Positions 8,401 through 17,917 of a DNA stretch of 64,000 nt are shown here, one piece after another. The stretch is from assembly GCF_900095885.1 (NCBI RefSeq), contig NZ_LT615367.1, positions 4,340,001-4,404,000 on the forward strand, read 5' to 3'. How positions within the stretch are numbered: position 1 is the stretch's first letter; each line of letters starts with the position of its first letter. Origin of the DNA: Dickeya aquatica. GTDB lineage: Bacteria > Pseudomonadota > Gammaproteobacteria > Enterobacterales > Enterobacteriaceae. Under the pieces are notes generated by a model, which was given only the letters and a program-made list of their open reading frames with translations, made no database searches and was not told where the DNA came from. The position numbers and the translations under genes are program-made.

Positions 8401-9939
8401 AGAATCCAGGCAAGCCTGCGCCAGATGTTTTTGCAACGCCTCACCGCCGCTAAAAATTTGCCGCAGAGCCCGGCACTCGGCCATGCGCTCAGTGTCCAGC
8501 AGTGCCTGCAATAGCGTGGGAACGCATTGCAATGTGGTGACCTGAAATTCCGCCAGCATGTCTATCAGTTGTTCCGGGTTGCGATATACGCCCGGTTCCC
8601 CCATAACCACCTGACAGCCACACGCTGGAGCCAGAATCTCCCATTGCGCGGCATCAAAACTCATCGGTGTTTTTTGTAAAATCACCGTCTCTTCGTTCAG
8701 TGCAAACGTCTCTGCCAGCCAGCACATTTGATTGCGTATGCTATGGTGCTCAACCATCACCCCTTTGGGTTTACCGGTGCTGCCAGAGGTGTAAATCACA
8801 TACGCCAAATCGTGCGGGTCAATCGCCAGCGCAGGCGCTTGCGCTAACACATTCCCTTGTGCATGTATAAACGCCTCAACATCCTGTGGCGTGACCACTG
8901 TTACCCCCGGCGGGGCCAGCGCCAGCAGGGTTTCACGTAAATGTGGTTCGGTAAAAACGAGGGTGGTACGGCTGTCTTCCAGCATATAGGCCAGCCGCTC
9001 TTGCGGGTATTCCGGCGACAACGGCAGATAGGCACAGCCGGCCATGAGAATGCCCCAGGCCCCCGTCATCAAGGCCAATGAGGGCTCAACGAACAACCCG
9101 ACACACGGATTATCTGCGGTGGTATTGGCCCGCAAATAGTGAGCCAGCGCGCCGGCTTGCTGGTAGAGCCCGGCGTAACTCAGCGCATGTTCCCGAAACA
9201 CCACCGCGGTTCGCAACGGATGCTGCATGACGCGCTGTTTTAGCTGATCAACCAGATGTACCGGTCCGGGCCAGTGCCGGTCGGTCTGGTTAAAGTCATG
9301 CAATACGCGTTGCAGTTCGGTGTCATCCAGCAGGCGGATGTCTCGCAGCGTTGCCGCCGGATGATGGGCGATAAAGGTGGTGATCAGTTGCCAAACCGCA
9401 GGCAGGCGCTGCATCGCCACGCCAGAAAAACGCTCGGGGTTAATACGCAGCGTCACCCTAAAGGCTTCGTCACTCTCATGCACATGGCACGCTATCGCCC
9501 GCACCGGGTCATTATCTTGCGGCGGCTGCCAATAAAGCGTCAGGTCAGCTACCTCGTGCAGCGAATGGTGATCCTTGAGTGTTAACAGGCTGGCACCAAT
9601 AGGGTTTTCATCAGACACCCGGTCAGGCCTTAACCAGGCCGCAATAGCATGGCTAAACCCGGCCAGTGCCGTGGTGCTATTCACATGCAGGTTTAACGCC
9701 AGCATGTGTTGCTGAACACCGGCAATACGTTGCCAATCGTTCTGTTCTTGTTGTGGTAGCGCAAAACCCACTATCAATTCTTCATGCCGGGTAAGGCGCG
9801 ATATTGCCAATATTAATGCCGACAACACATAACGGCGTTGTGACATGGCATCATTGTCTGGCAGCAATCCTTTATTCAATACCAAAACAGGATAATTAAA
9901 AGCGTGATACGAGATGTTGTTGTCCATTACAATTCTCAT
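5458..9939 (-). CDS. indC: indigoidine synthetase IndC (NRPS with inserted oxidase domain)
   Basis: A single-module synthetase of 1493 residues that cyclises and oxidises two L-glutamines to the blue pigment indigoidine. Order: a condensation-like remnant (about 1-215) ending in the usual linker; an adenylation domain with YTSGSTGKPKGV near 380; an oxidase (nitroreductase-like) domain of about 350 residues inserted near 720-1065, between the A8 (GYRIELDEI) and A10 (NGKVDLKAL) motifs; a carrier domain with GGNSL near 1175; and a thioesterase with GYSFG near 1305 and a late DHYSML histidine. This layout is specific to indigoidine synthetases. The start is uncertain between ATG 9939 and ATG 9927. 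Expression in Dickeya is controlled by PecS. Confidence 0.95.
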   Translation of the reverse strand: MRIVMDNNISYHAFNYPVLVLNKGLLPDNDAMSQRRYVLSALILAISRLTRHEELIVGFALPQQEQNDWQRIAGVQQHMLALNLHVNSTTALAGFSHAIAAWLRPDRVSDENPIGASLLTLKDHHSLHEVADLTLYWQPPQDNDPVRAIACHVHESDEAFRVTLRINPERFSGVAMQRLPAVWQLITTFIAHHPAATLRDIRLLDDTELQRVLHDFNQTDRHWPGPVHLVDQLKQRVMQHPLRTAVVFREHALSYAGLYQQAGALAHYLRANTTADNPCVGLFVEPSLALMTGAWGILMAGCAYLPLSPEYPQERLAYMLEDSRTTLVFTEPHLRETLLALAPPGVTVVTPQDVEAFIHAQGNVLAQAPALAIDPHDLAYVIYTSGSTGKPKGVMVEHHSIRNQMCWLAETFALNEETVILQKTPMSFDAAQWEILAPACGCQVVMGEPGVYRNPEQLIDMLAEFQVTTLQCVPTLLQALLDTERMAECRALRQIFSGGEALQKHLAQACLDSLPECELINLYGPTECTINSSAFRVARERLNAGPDTLSIGKPVANTRYYILDNCLTPVALGQVGELYIGGEGVARGYLHREALSAERFIADPFTHADPLARLYKTGDLACWNDDGTVQYIGRADNQVKLRGYRIELDEIRSAIETHHWVKTAAVILKQDPFTGYQNLIAFIELNAREAALMDQGNHGTHHQSKANKAQVMMQLENKGCREFPADSQPYTLALPGKQPDEKQASTAFSRKTYRFYDAGAASREDILALLRAPLLTVTPRQPESLTWQELGYVLRYLGQFTSTERLLPKYTYASPGALYATQVYLELNAIAGLSAGHYYYQPVHHQLIRLSEQVSVAPGSLRLHFVGKKSAIEPIYKNNIQEVLQMEMGHIIGMLDHVLPDQGLGVAVCDTPATGPAALAIDAQDYYLGACDVLSGPRLPTDDDLDIYVQTTQVPVAGLPAGTYHYQHGELRYLAADVIEKKQVIAINQAVYERSSFGISLASRREGWPGYVHVGRKLQQLQMNGLNIGLMSSGYSSETGHDLPAARRFWQILGQRTGPYYFFIGGRISDEQKHSEGMREDTVHMKGPAEIVRDDLASFMPDYMMPNKVLLLDDMPLTVNGKVDLKALAERDVALVQKTHVAPRNALERQVMAIWQAKLKRDEVSVDDNFFESGGNSLIAVSFINTLNTTLNVNLPLQVLFQAPTIEKLAARLGREQQEPVSRLVPLQPKGRQAPIYCWPGLGGYCMNLRLLAQQLGTARPFFGIQAQGINPGETPYATISEMAARDIELIRAHQPHGPYTLWGYSFGARVAFETAWQLEQRGEVVEGVFLLAPGSPKLRDDRMIAQSRSADFDNPDYLTILFSVFMGSITDPALEQCLASVRDEAGFVAFITGLNPTLTDALVQRISRVVAQTFEFTYTFSELQQRQLKAPVTILKAQGDDYSFIESHSGFSVQVPTVMDLRADHYSMLKAPGIAELVEVLQYPLQAARQAG

Positions 9940-10182
9940 GCCTCTACCAACAGATATATTATCAGCCCATTAGCATTTTAAAAATGCGACGAAGCCGGTT
10001 TACACACAGGGATAAAACCTTCAGAAAAATATTTCTCCTGCTCAACCCTCATATTTCAACACTGAAAAATCATCGTATAAATTTATTCCAAACTCACGTT
10101 TCCAATACATCATCGGGAATAGAGTCATACGACCCGGCAATGAAATCATCATTATTTAAAATCAAGAAAAAAACATATTGAA
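9940..10182. promoter_or_regulatory. indB-indC intergenic region, AT-rich
   Basis: About 240 bp of AT-rich DNA separates indB from indC although both run leftwards. That spacing implies a separate indC promoter rather than one compact operon. An open frame of 65 codons on the plus strand has no ribosome site or recognisable product. No confident operator was found. Confidence 0.4.
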
Positions 10183-10875
10183 TCAACAATAAGACATCGG
10201 GGAAGAAGGTAAGGTTAATAATGCGTGGGCAGCCCCGACTACCTCACTAAATGTATCGACAATGAGCTGCGGCTGTGCCGTTTCTAATTGAAAAACAGAG
10301 TGAATACCCCATGTCACGCCAATTGCGGACATTCCCGCCTGCCGGGCCATGAATAAATCATGTGTGGTATCGCCTACCATAACCGTCGTTGCCGCCTCAG
10401 CGCCGAGGCGCGACATGGCCAGCAGGCCCATTTCCGGGTCAGGCTTAGGATGTGTGACTGAATCGGCTCCCAAAACCAGATCAAAGAACGACCACAACCC
10501 GGCCGCCTCTAATAATGCCTGCGCGCTGGTCAGCACTTTGCTGGTCGCCACCGCCAGTGAATACCCCTGGCGCTTTAACAGCGTAAGTCCATCAACCACA
10601 CCGGGAAACACCAGTTCCCTTGCGCGTGGCAATACCTGCTCACGAAAAGCGGATTGATAGCAGCGTACCGCCACCGCCACCTGTTCATCGTCAGGCGCAA
10701 TCGCTAACAGTTGTGCAAACGCATGCTCCAGCGGTAAACCGATAGTGGCGCGAATTGCTCGTTCATCCTCAAACGCAATGCCCATACTGTGCAATGCGGA
10801 AATAAACGCACTGACAATACCACTCGGGGTATCAACCAGCGTGCCGTCCAGATCAAAAATAACCAGTGGCTTCAT
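10183..10875 (-). CDS. indB: IndB, HAD-family phosphatase
   Basis: A phosphatase of 230 residues with HAD motif I FDLDGTLVDTPSG at its N-terminus, motif II ATSK, a KPDPE segment with motif III lysine and motif IV VGDTTHDL. It resembles phosphoglycolate phosphatase. I choose ATG 10875 because AAGGA lies 7 nt upstream; that ribosome site includes the stop codon of indA, so the two genes are coupled. In indigoidine clusters IndB accompanies IndA and is thought to dephosphorylate a pathway side-product or intermediate; the exact role is not settled. Confidence 0.9.
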   Translation of the reverse strand: MKPLVIFDLDGTLVDTPSGIVSAFISALHSMGIAFEDERAIRATIGLPLEHAFAQLLAIAPDDEQVAVAVRCYQSAFREQVLPRARELVFPGVVDGLTLLKRQGYSLAVATSKVLTSAQALLEAAGLWSFFDLVLGADSVTHPKPDPEMGLLAMSRLGAEAATTVMVGDTTHDLFMARQAGMSAIGVTWGIHSVFQLETAQPQLIVDTFSEVVGAAHALLTLPSSPMSYC

Positions 10876-10885
10876 AGACATGTCC

Positions 10886-11836
10886 TTATGCCGGTTGCTG
10901 TTGCCGCAAATACTCAGTATGCGCACAGGCCAGTTTACCGGCCAGTGCAGCGGTGCTAATCAGCACCGACATATTGGCTTTTACCGTACGCCCTTGTGTT
11001 GCTTTCGCCACCGCCCGCATCAGATAAGGGGTTGCACCTGGCCCGCGCACACCTTCTTGTTCCGCCTGTAACGCGGCTTCCCGAATAATGGCTTCCACTT
11101 CATCGCTGTTAATGGCGTCCTTTTCATCGATAGGGTGAGAAATCAGCACCGAACTGCGATTGCCTAATGCCCAGTGTAATTCAACAGCGCGGGCAATCGT
11201 GGCGGCATCATCTACCCGGTGCGGGCTGGGAAAACCACTTGAACGGCAATAAAAGGCAGGAAAATCATCAGACTGGTAAGAAATAAGCGGCACACACTGT
11301 GTTTCCAGGTATTCCAGCGTCAGGCCGAGATCAAGAATACTTTTCGCCCCCGCACACACTACTGCCACCCTGGAACGCGTGAACTGAATCAGGTCAGCGG
11401 AAATGTCCATCGACTTTTCCGCGCCACGGTGTACGCCGCCAATCCCCGCCGAGGCAAAAAAAGGGATGCCAGCAAGATCGGCCGCCACCAGTGAAGAAGC
11501 GACGGTTGTCGCCCCCCTGCCGCCCTGGGCTAAAATAACCGGAATGTCACGGCTACTGGCTTTGGGTACACCTTTGCTCGACGCAAAACGGTCAATATCC
11601 TCATCCGTCATGCCAATCAAGAATTGGCCGTTTTCGATGCCAATCGTTGCCGGTATTGCGCCCTCAGCACGAACAGCGGCCTCAATTCGGTGGGCGGTCG
11701 CTACATTTTCAGGGTAAGGCAAACCGTGGGCAATGACGGTAGACTCCAGCGCCACTACCGGTTGCCCCGTATGTAACGCCTCTTTTACCTCATCACTAAA
11801 TCGCAACAGTCGATGTGACAAATCCTTTTTAGACAT
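10886..11836 (-). CDS. indA: IndA, pseudouridine-5'-phosphate glycosidase family
   Basis: A 316-residue protein of the PsuG family, which interconverts pseudouridine 5'-phosphate with uracil and ribose 5-phosphate. Family-like segments are [17 protein letters not shown] at the N-terminus, the central [12 protein letters not shown] and [14 protein letters not shown], and SVLISHPI. It is full length. The start has GGAG just upstream. It is the first gene of an indA-indB transcript beside indC, as in Dickeya, where the locus is repressed by PecS. Its role in indigoidine production is accessory. Confidence 0.93.
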   Translation of the reverse strand: MSKKDLSHRLLRFSDEVKEALHTGQPVVALESTVIAHGLPYPENVATAHRIEAAVRAEGAIPATIGIENGQFLIGMTDEDIDRFASSKGVPKASSRDIPVILAQGGRGATTVASSLVAADLAGIPFFASAGIGGVHRGAEKSMDISADLIQFTRSRVAVVCAGAKSILDLGLTLEYLETQCVPLISYQSDDFPAFYCRSSGFPSPHRVDDAATIARAVELHWALGNRSSVLISHPIDEKDAINSDEVEAIIREAALQAEQEGVRGPGATPYLMRAVAKATQGRTVKANMSVLISTAALAGKLACAHTEYLRQQQPA

Positions 11837-12288
11837 ACGCTCTCCTTATCCTGATGTCATTTTCAGGCTCTCACCCATGTTTAATAAGGTGAGAGTATCT
11901 TCCTGTGTTGGGTCAACTGATAGGGTGATAAACCCACAGTTTATGAATAACTTACCCGATTAGCGCTAATTTAAGCCTTGATGATAATACATCCTGATTT
12001 ATCACCACATAATACCCGCATTAAAAAATGACGGATATTATTGTGCCTTATCATTTTCCATTAAATAAAAAAACACGTTGGCTGTCTGCAAGATATTAGC
12101 TATCGGTATGATAATTTAAATATATTACCTTTATATTATCTTATGTGACTTTTTCATGATAATAACCAGATCATCGCTTAACTGAAAGACCAGCACAGGT
12201 CAATTATCAAAAGAGAAATATGTTAGCTATATCGTGTCATATCATCACTGACACCCTAAGAATAATTCCCTTGATTATAATTTCACTG
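11837..12288. promoter_or_regulatory. indA upstream region with an 8-bp inverted repeat
   Basis: This 450-bp AT-rich gap lies between indA and pecM and must contain the indA promoter. An 8-bp perfect inverted repeat, CTCTCACC at 11868-11875 and GGTGAGAG at 11888-11895, lies 32-59 nt before the indA start. It could form a leader hairpin or bind a regulator. I see no clear PecS consensus match and no gene here. Confidence 0.4.
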
Positions 12289-13173
12289 CTATGAGACAGA
12301 GTCCAGATTTGCTACTGATTTTTTCTTTCTTCCCGGCAATGGAATATCCTGAACAATAATAATCCCAGAGAAGATAAACGCCACACCGATTAATTGAGCG
12401 GTTGATAACCCTTGGTGCAAAAAGAGAAAACCCAACAGCAGAGCCACCAACGGGCTGAGAAAACCGAGCATCGACATAATCACCGGCGCATTGGCTTCAA
12501 TGCCGGAAAACCACATAAAATAGGCCAGTAATGAGCCTGGGATCGCCAGATAAAAATACCCCGCAATATTATTCAGGGTGATGATATCCGGCAACGGTTC
12601 AGTCAGCATCTGTATTGGCAGTATAACCAGACCACCGCAAAATAGCTGCCAGCCCGTAAATGTCAGCATCGTCATTCCCGCAGGACGCCCCCACTTTTTA
12701 GTCAGCACCAGGCCTGATGCCATACTGAACGTCGCTAAAACGGAAGCGATTAATCCGGCGGGATTCAGCGGGGAATTCGGCAATGAGATCAATAAAACAA
12801 TGCCTATCCCTCCTGCCACGGCGGCAATGATTTGCTTTTTTAGCACCGGTTGAGTGAGTAACAGAAAAGAAAGCAGAATCACAATTAACGGTTGTGACGA
12901 GCCCACCAACGCCACAACCCCACCAGGCAGGCGATAAGCGGCAAAAAACAGCATCACAAAAAAAATACCAATATTCAGCGCACCTAATACAAACAACCGC
13001 CATAACCAACTGGCGGGAGGAAGCGACTTGCCCAAAATGAGAATAATACCGGCGGGTAATGCGCGAATCAGCGCAGCCAGCAGCGGCTTATCAGCAGGGA
13101 GAAACTGGGTGGTGACAAAATACGTTGTTCCCCAGACACAGGGGGCATAAAAAGCGAAATCTTTGAGTTTCAC
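12289..13173 (-). CDS. pecM: PecM, EamA/DMT-family efflux protein
   Basis: A 294-residue inner-membrane protein with about ten transmembrane segments in two EamA repeats, first repeat beginning FAPCVWGTTYFVTTQF-like and second at GLVLTKKWGRP. Divergently transcribed from pecS across a 349-bp intergenic region, the defining pecS-pecM arrangement of Dickeya. PecM is reported to export indigoidine and to be needed for full PecS activity. Identification rests on both sequence type and neighbourhood. Confidence 0.93.
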   Translation of the reverse strand: MKLKDFAFYAPCVWGTTYFVTTQFLPADKPLLAALIRALPAGIILILGKSLPPASWLWRLFVLGALNIGIFFVMLFFAAYRLPGGVVALVGSSQPLIVILLSFLLLTQPVLKKQIIAAVAGGIGIVLLISLPNSPLNPAGLIASVLATFSMASGLVLTKKWGRPAGMTMLTFTGWQLFCGGLVILPIQMLTEPLPDIITLNNIAGYFYLAIPGSLLAYFMWFSGIEANAPVIMSMLGFLSPLVALLLGFLFLHQGLSTAQLIGVAFIFSGIIIVQDIPLPGRKKKSVANLDSVS

Positions 13174-13354
13174 GGGATGAACCTTCCTCGAACTGTTCCT
13201 GTTAAATAGCAGGAGTCAGCTTGCCAGCTCCTGCCAGCCTGAAGCACATTGCTTCCCCGGCCTACAGAAGGCGCACATCCATGTGCAGTTCTCCTGATAG
13301 CTAACGCTTGATCATCCAAGATCGTGTCGCATCACACCCTGTGATACCGGTAAA

Positions 13355-13377
13355 CAACACTGTATATTACGATTTCG
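13355..13377 (+). promoter_or_regulatory. PecS operator between pecM and pecS
   Basis: From memory, the PecS consensus is 23 bp, CGANWTCG-TATATTACGA-NNNCG. This site matches 16 of the 19 defined positions, including the full central TGTATATTACGA less its first base and the final CG. It overlaps a perfect inverted repeat TTACGA-TT-TCGTAA at 13367-13380. Further TATTACGT and CGTAATT half-sites lie at 13390-13420, so several PecS dimers may bind. Confidence 0.7.
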
Positions 13378-13522
13378 TAATTTACACATGCGTAATTAAC
13401 GTGTCAACAACATATTACGTTGAATATTTTTTTCCAGAATATTACAGTAGTGGTGTCGCAGCCCCTCTGCGCCGCTCACAAAAAGGAATGCTTTTTTATT
13501 ATTATTCAAGGATATAATTCTA

Positions 13523-14023
13523 ATGGCTCGTTATCTTGAAGTTTCTGATATTGTTCAGCAATGGCGCAATGAACGCCCTGATCTTGATGTAGAACCCATG
13601 CTGGTGATTGGCTCACTGTCTCGCGTCAGCCTGTTAATTGACCGCGCACTGGATAAAGTGTTTAGCAAATACAAACTTAGCGCCCGCGAGTTTGATATTC
13701 TGGCCACGCTACGCAGACGCGGCGCGCCTTATGCCATCAGCCCATCACAGATTGTCAACGCGTTAATGATTAACAACAGTACCCTGACCAGCAGGCTGGA
13801 CAGGCTAGAACAGGCGGGCTGGTTACGCAGAATGCCGATTGAGGGTGACCGCCGTTCCGTTAACATTCAACTGACCGATGAAGGTTTTACCCTGATAAAC
13901 CGCGTGGTCGAAGAGCATGTGGAAAATGAACGCGATATTTTATCGCTGTTTAGTGAAGAAGAAAAAACCCTGCTGCGCACCCTGCTGGGGCGCTTTGAGA
14001 AGCACCTGATCAGCCATCACTAA
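13523..14023 (+). CDS. pecS: PecS, MarR-family regulator
   Basis: A 166-residue MarR-family repressor with the winged-helix segment ISPSQIVNALMINNSTLTSRLDRLEQ, wing GDRRSVNIQLTDEG and flanking dimerisation helices. In Dickeya PecS represses pectinase, indigoidine and other virulence genes until a redox or urate-like signal relieves it. It is divergent from pecM and the intergenic region holds its operator. The ATG follows an AAGGAT site. A bidirectional terminator separates it from argG. Confidence 0.95.
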   Translation: MARYLEVSDIVQQWRNERPDLDVEPMLVIGSLSRVSLLIDRALDKVFSKYKLSAREFDILATLRRRGAPYAISPSQIVNALMINNSTLTSRLDRLEQAGWLRRMPIEGDRRSVNIQLTDEGFTLINRVVEEHVENERDILSLFSEEEKTLLRTLLGRFEKHLISHH

Positions 14024-14061
14024 AAGCAAAACGAACGGACAAAACAGCGGGCGACAAAAAA

Positions 14062-14090
14062 GGGCATCATGACGATGCCCCTGCTTTTTT
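14062..14090. terminator. bidirectional intrinsic terminator between pecS and argG
   Basis: GGGCATC and GATGCCC form a 7-bp stem with a 5-nt loop (14062-14080). A T-run follows at 14085-14090 and an A-run precedes at about 14056-14061, so it can end both pecS and the convergent argG transcripts. Confidence 0.85.
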
Positions 14091-14104
14091 ACTTTTTCAG
14101 TACA

Positions 14105-15511
<1,407 letters not shown>

Positions 15512-15588
15512 TTACGCACTATCTGGTGATGCATTGAAGCACGCTCGATGCCGTACACGCAAAGCGATGACATTAGCCATCACGCATC

Positions 15589-15627
15589 AATGCATATTTA
15601 TGCAGAATTTATGATTGATAATTTAAA
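15589..15627. promoter_or_regulatory. tandem ARG-box-like sites (ArgR operator) upstream of argG
   Basis: Two 18-bp AT-rich boxes, 15589-15606 (core TGCATATTTATGCA, a near-perfect palindrome) and 15610-15627, are separated by 3 bp. That is the spacing of paired ARG boxes in E. coli. They lie about 135 bp before argG. The first box fits well and the second is weaker. Confidence 0.55.
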
Positions 15628-15747
15628 CATCTTTTCCAGCAGACCGGAAGAGAAGAGGGGGCATTTCAGGAAAAAAATTCGCGCGGGCGGCTTCTCGCCG
15701 ATGATAAGCCTAAAAAAGACGCCCGACAAACGGTGCTGGCCCCTTGG

Positions 15748-16602
15748 CTAGAGAGGCAAACTCACCCAGCCATGCAGCAACATATACGCCCCCACTACAC
15801 CAATCAGCAGGCTGGAAAAATAGGGCGCGCGGCGTGCCAGCACCGCTAATCCCGGCCAGCGTTGGCTGGCATGGCGCACACTCAGCGCTGCCCCCACACC
15901 AACGGCAACCAGTGTTAAGGCAAGGCCAACACTAAAACACACCACCAGCGCCGCACCCAGCGTAAAAGCCTTCACCTGAATACACAGCAGCAGCACGGTA
16001 ATGGCCGCCGGACAAGGGATTAAGCCCCCCGTTAAGCCAAACAGTAAAATCTGAAGGTTGCTTGCTTCGCGATTTGCAAAACGAAGGCGTATCTCATTGG
16101 CATGGGCTCGCTCATGCGCATCCTGATACTCAGCCTGTGGCGTATGGTGATGGGCATCACCAGCATGAGAATGCACATGTTGATGGTCGTGATGGTCGTG
16201 ATGGTCGTGATGGTCGTGATGGTCATAGTGATCATGCCGATGGTTCCGCCACACCCCCTCTTCGCGCCAGGTACGCCACCCCATCCACACCGCGGTAGTC
16301 AAAATAATCGCACCGGACACCAGTTGTAACCAAGGCTCTGCGCTCTGGGCCGTAAAACGCTGGCTCAGGTACATTCCCCCAAACGCAATCAACCAAACGA
16401 CGGCAGTATGGGATAACGTCGCCGCCAGCCCCAGCATCACCGCCTGGCGCACCGTACCGCGGATCGCCACAATAAACGCCGCCATCATGGTCTTGGAATG
16501 GCCTGGCTCCAGCCCGTGTAACGCCCCTAACAACATCGCACTGGGGATAAATAGCCAGGCATTCGCCACGCCCTGCTGCAAAAGTAAGGAAAAATCCGTC
16601 AT
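15748..16602 (-). CDS. rcnA: RcnA nickel/cobalt efflux protein
   Basis: A 284-residue NicO-family membrane exporter. The first helix region has LHGLEPGHSKTMM with the metal-binding H-x4-(D/E)-H-type motif, and a second motif GGLIPCPAAITVLL follows. A cytoplasmic loop near residues 120-155 is very His-rich and is encoded by a 9-bp tandem repeat. Divergent from rcnR with an RcnR operator between them. It expels Ni(II) and Co(II) from the cytoplasm. Confidence 0.95.
   Translation of the reverse strand: MTDFSLLLQQGVANAWLFIPSAMLLGALHGLEPGHSKTMMAAFIVAIRGTVRQAVMLGLAATLSHTAVVWLIAFGGMYLSQRFTAQSAEPWLQLVSGAIILTTAVWMGWRTWREEGVWRNHRHDHYDHHDHHDHHDHHDHQHVHSHAGDAHHHTPQAEYQDAHERAHANEIRLRFANREASNLQILLFGLTGGLIPCPAAITVLLLCIQVKAFTLGAALVVCFSVGLALTLVAVGVGAALSVRHASQRWPGLAVLARRAPYFSSLLIGVVGAYMLLHGWVSLPL
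16182..16226. repeat. five tandem 9-bp units inside rcnA
   Basis: GATGGTCGT is repeated four times exactly at 16182-16217, with a fifth copy, GATGGTCAT, at 16218-16226. On the coding strand this makes the alternating Asp-His-His loop. Length changes of one unit keep the frame, so the His loop can vary between strains. Confidence 0.9.
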
Positions 16603-16661
16603 AGTTAGCGTCCAAAGCAGACTGTCATGTCAGGGCCGTCTGAAAGTAAAGTGATGAAATA

Positions 16662-16676
16662 TACTATACCCCAGTA
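16662..16676 (-). promoter_or_regulatory. RcnR operator between rcnA and rcnR
   Basis: On the minus strand the site reads TACT-GGGGTAT-AGTA. The known RcnR site is TACT, a G-tract and AGTA with seven bases between the arms. The arms and spacing fit; the G-tract is four rather than six. It lies 60 bp from rcnA and 27 bp from rcnR. Confidence 0.8.
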
Positions 16677-16702
16677 TAGTGCCAGACAAGATGGGAGCTG
16701 AA

Positions 16703-16981
16703 ATGCCACACACCATTCATGACAAGAAAAAACTGCTCACGCGCGTTAGACGTATCAAAGGTCAGGCAGAAGCGCTGGAAAAAGCGCTGGATGGCGGTGG
16801 GCGCTCCTGCCTGGATATCCTGCAACAAATTGCGGCTATTCGGGGAGCCGTCAACGGCCTGATGGGCGAGGTTTTAGAAGGTCATATCCGCAGCCACCTG
16901 ATGAATGAAGAGGCTGACCCGAGCGAACGCTCTGCTGATTTGGAAGCAATTGTCAGCGTTATTCGCTCTTATATGAAGTAA
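16703..16981 (+). CDS. rcnR: RcnR, Ni/Co-responsive CsoR/RcnR-family repressor
   Basis: A 92-residue all-helical repressor with the family segment LLTRVRRIKGQAEALEKAL near its start and the metal ligands of the family: His near residues 2-3 (MPHTIH), Cys in GGRSCLDIL and His in EGHIRSH. ATG 16703 is preferred because it gives the N-terminal His used for metal binding and has GGGAGC upstream; a GTG at 16679 lies inside the operator region. Metal binding releases it from the operator and turns on rcnA. Confidence 0.93.
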   Translation: MPHTIHDKKKLLTRVRRIKGQAEALEKALDGGGRSCLDILQQIAAIRGAVNGLMGEVLEGHIRSHLMNEEADPSERSADLEAIVSVIRSYMK

Positions 16982-17206
16982 ATCACCGGGAACGATATGA
17001 CGACTATGCGGCTGGAGCGCAGGCTGGCAATAGCAGGCAATAGGGAAGTAAGTATAGCGCTATTCGCTACTCATGGGGATGAGGAAACCCCGATTACGCG
17101 ACCCACCGCTCAATATTAAAACAACGTTTCATTTGAAATTCGTTTCTTTGCTATCCTTGGCGGCATAACGTGCCCTCCCCTTTTTTTGATGATTGCTGGA
17201 GATATT

Positions 17207-17782
17207 ATGGCCAAGAATGTTGCCATTCTGCTGGCTCCTGGGTTTGAAGAAGCAGAAGCGATTATGGTGATTGACGTCTTGCATCGTACCAAGCTGAATG
17301 TCACGCTGCTTTCCTGCCATGACCGACTGGAACTACACAGCTACCACAATATCCGTATGTTCGCGGATGCGCTGCTGGAGCGAAAAATGGACCAGCTATT
17401 TGATGCGGTCGTGATCCCTGGCGGCCCGCAGGGTACGGTGAATCTCGCCGCCAACCCGCTGGTAACAGAATTTATCCGCCGCCACGATGAAGCCGGTAAG
17501 CTTATCTGCCCACTGTGTTCAGCCGCAGCCAGAGTGCTCGGCGGCAATCAGTTGCTCAAAGGACGCCGCTACGTCTGCTCTGGTGACTTATGGCAAGATG
17601 TCACCGACGGCGTGTATGTCGACCAAAAAGTGGTGGAAGACGGTAACCTGATTAGCGGCAAAGGACTCGGCGTGGCATTCGATTTTGCCTTTACTATCGC
17701 CAACCGCCTGAGCGATGACAAAGATGATGTCAACTTCCAGGTTGAGCATATCTACTATGACTCCTGGCGAGTACCGGCCTGA
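17207..17782 (+). CDS. DJ-1/PfpI family protein (YajL-like)
   Basis: A 191-residue DJ-1-like protein. The N-terminal LLAPGFEEAEA contains the conserved Glu, VIPGGPQG follows the usual fold, and the nucleophile Cys lies in ICPLCSAAARVL. Members such as YajL act on glyoxal-damaged or oxidised proteins; the precise activity here is not certain. The start at 17207 has CTGGAGA upstream. It is monocistronic, and converges on the aldB terminator. Confidence 0.85.
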   Translation: MAKNVAILLAPGFEEAEAIMVIDVLHRTKLNVTLLSCHDRLELHSYHNIRMFADALLERKMDQLFDAVVIPGGPQGTVNLAANPLVTEFIRRHDEAGKLICPLCSAAARVLGGNQLLKGRRYVCSGDLWQDVTDGVYVDQKVVEDGNLISGKGLGVAFDFAFTIANRLSDDKDDVNFQVEHIYYDSWRVPA

Positions 17783-17848
17783 TTGTCTCAACCGTGATAC
17801 CACGGCTTTAGTGACAGCGCAGCACGCCGTTACTGTTTACCGAGACAG

Positions 17849-17874
17849 AAAACCGGGCTGCGCTGGCAGCCCGG
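17849..17874 (-). terminator. intrinsic terminator of aldB
   Basis: CCGGGCTG (17853-17860) and CAGCCCGG (17867-17874) form an 8-bp stem with a 6-nt loop. On the minus strand it is followed by TTTTCTGT, so it ends the leftward aldB transcript. The T-run is short. Confidence 0.65.
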
Positions 17875-17917
17875 CAAGGTAGTATGTCTGCAACAAGGTG
17901 CATCTACGGTAAGTTGA

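Noticed and set aside
9984..10181. 65-codon frame in the indB-indC gap
   Set aside because: No ribosome site, basic and low-complexity composition, and it lies where a promoter is expected.
16182..16226. CRISPR-like short repeats
   Set aside because: Units are only 9 bp, have no spacers and are in frame in rcnA.
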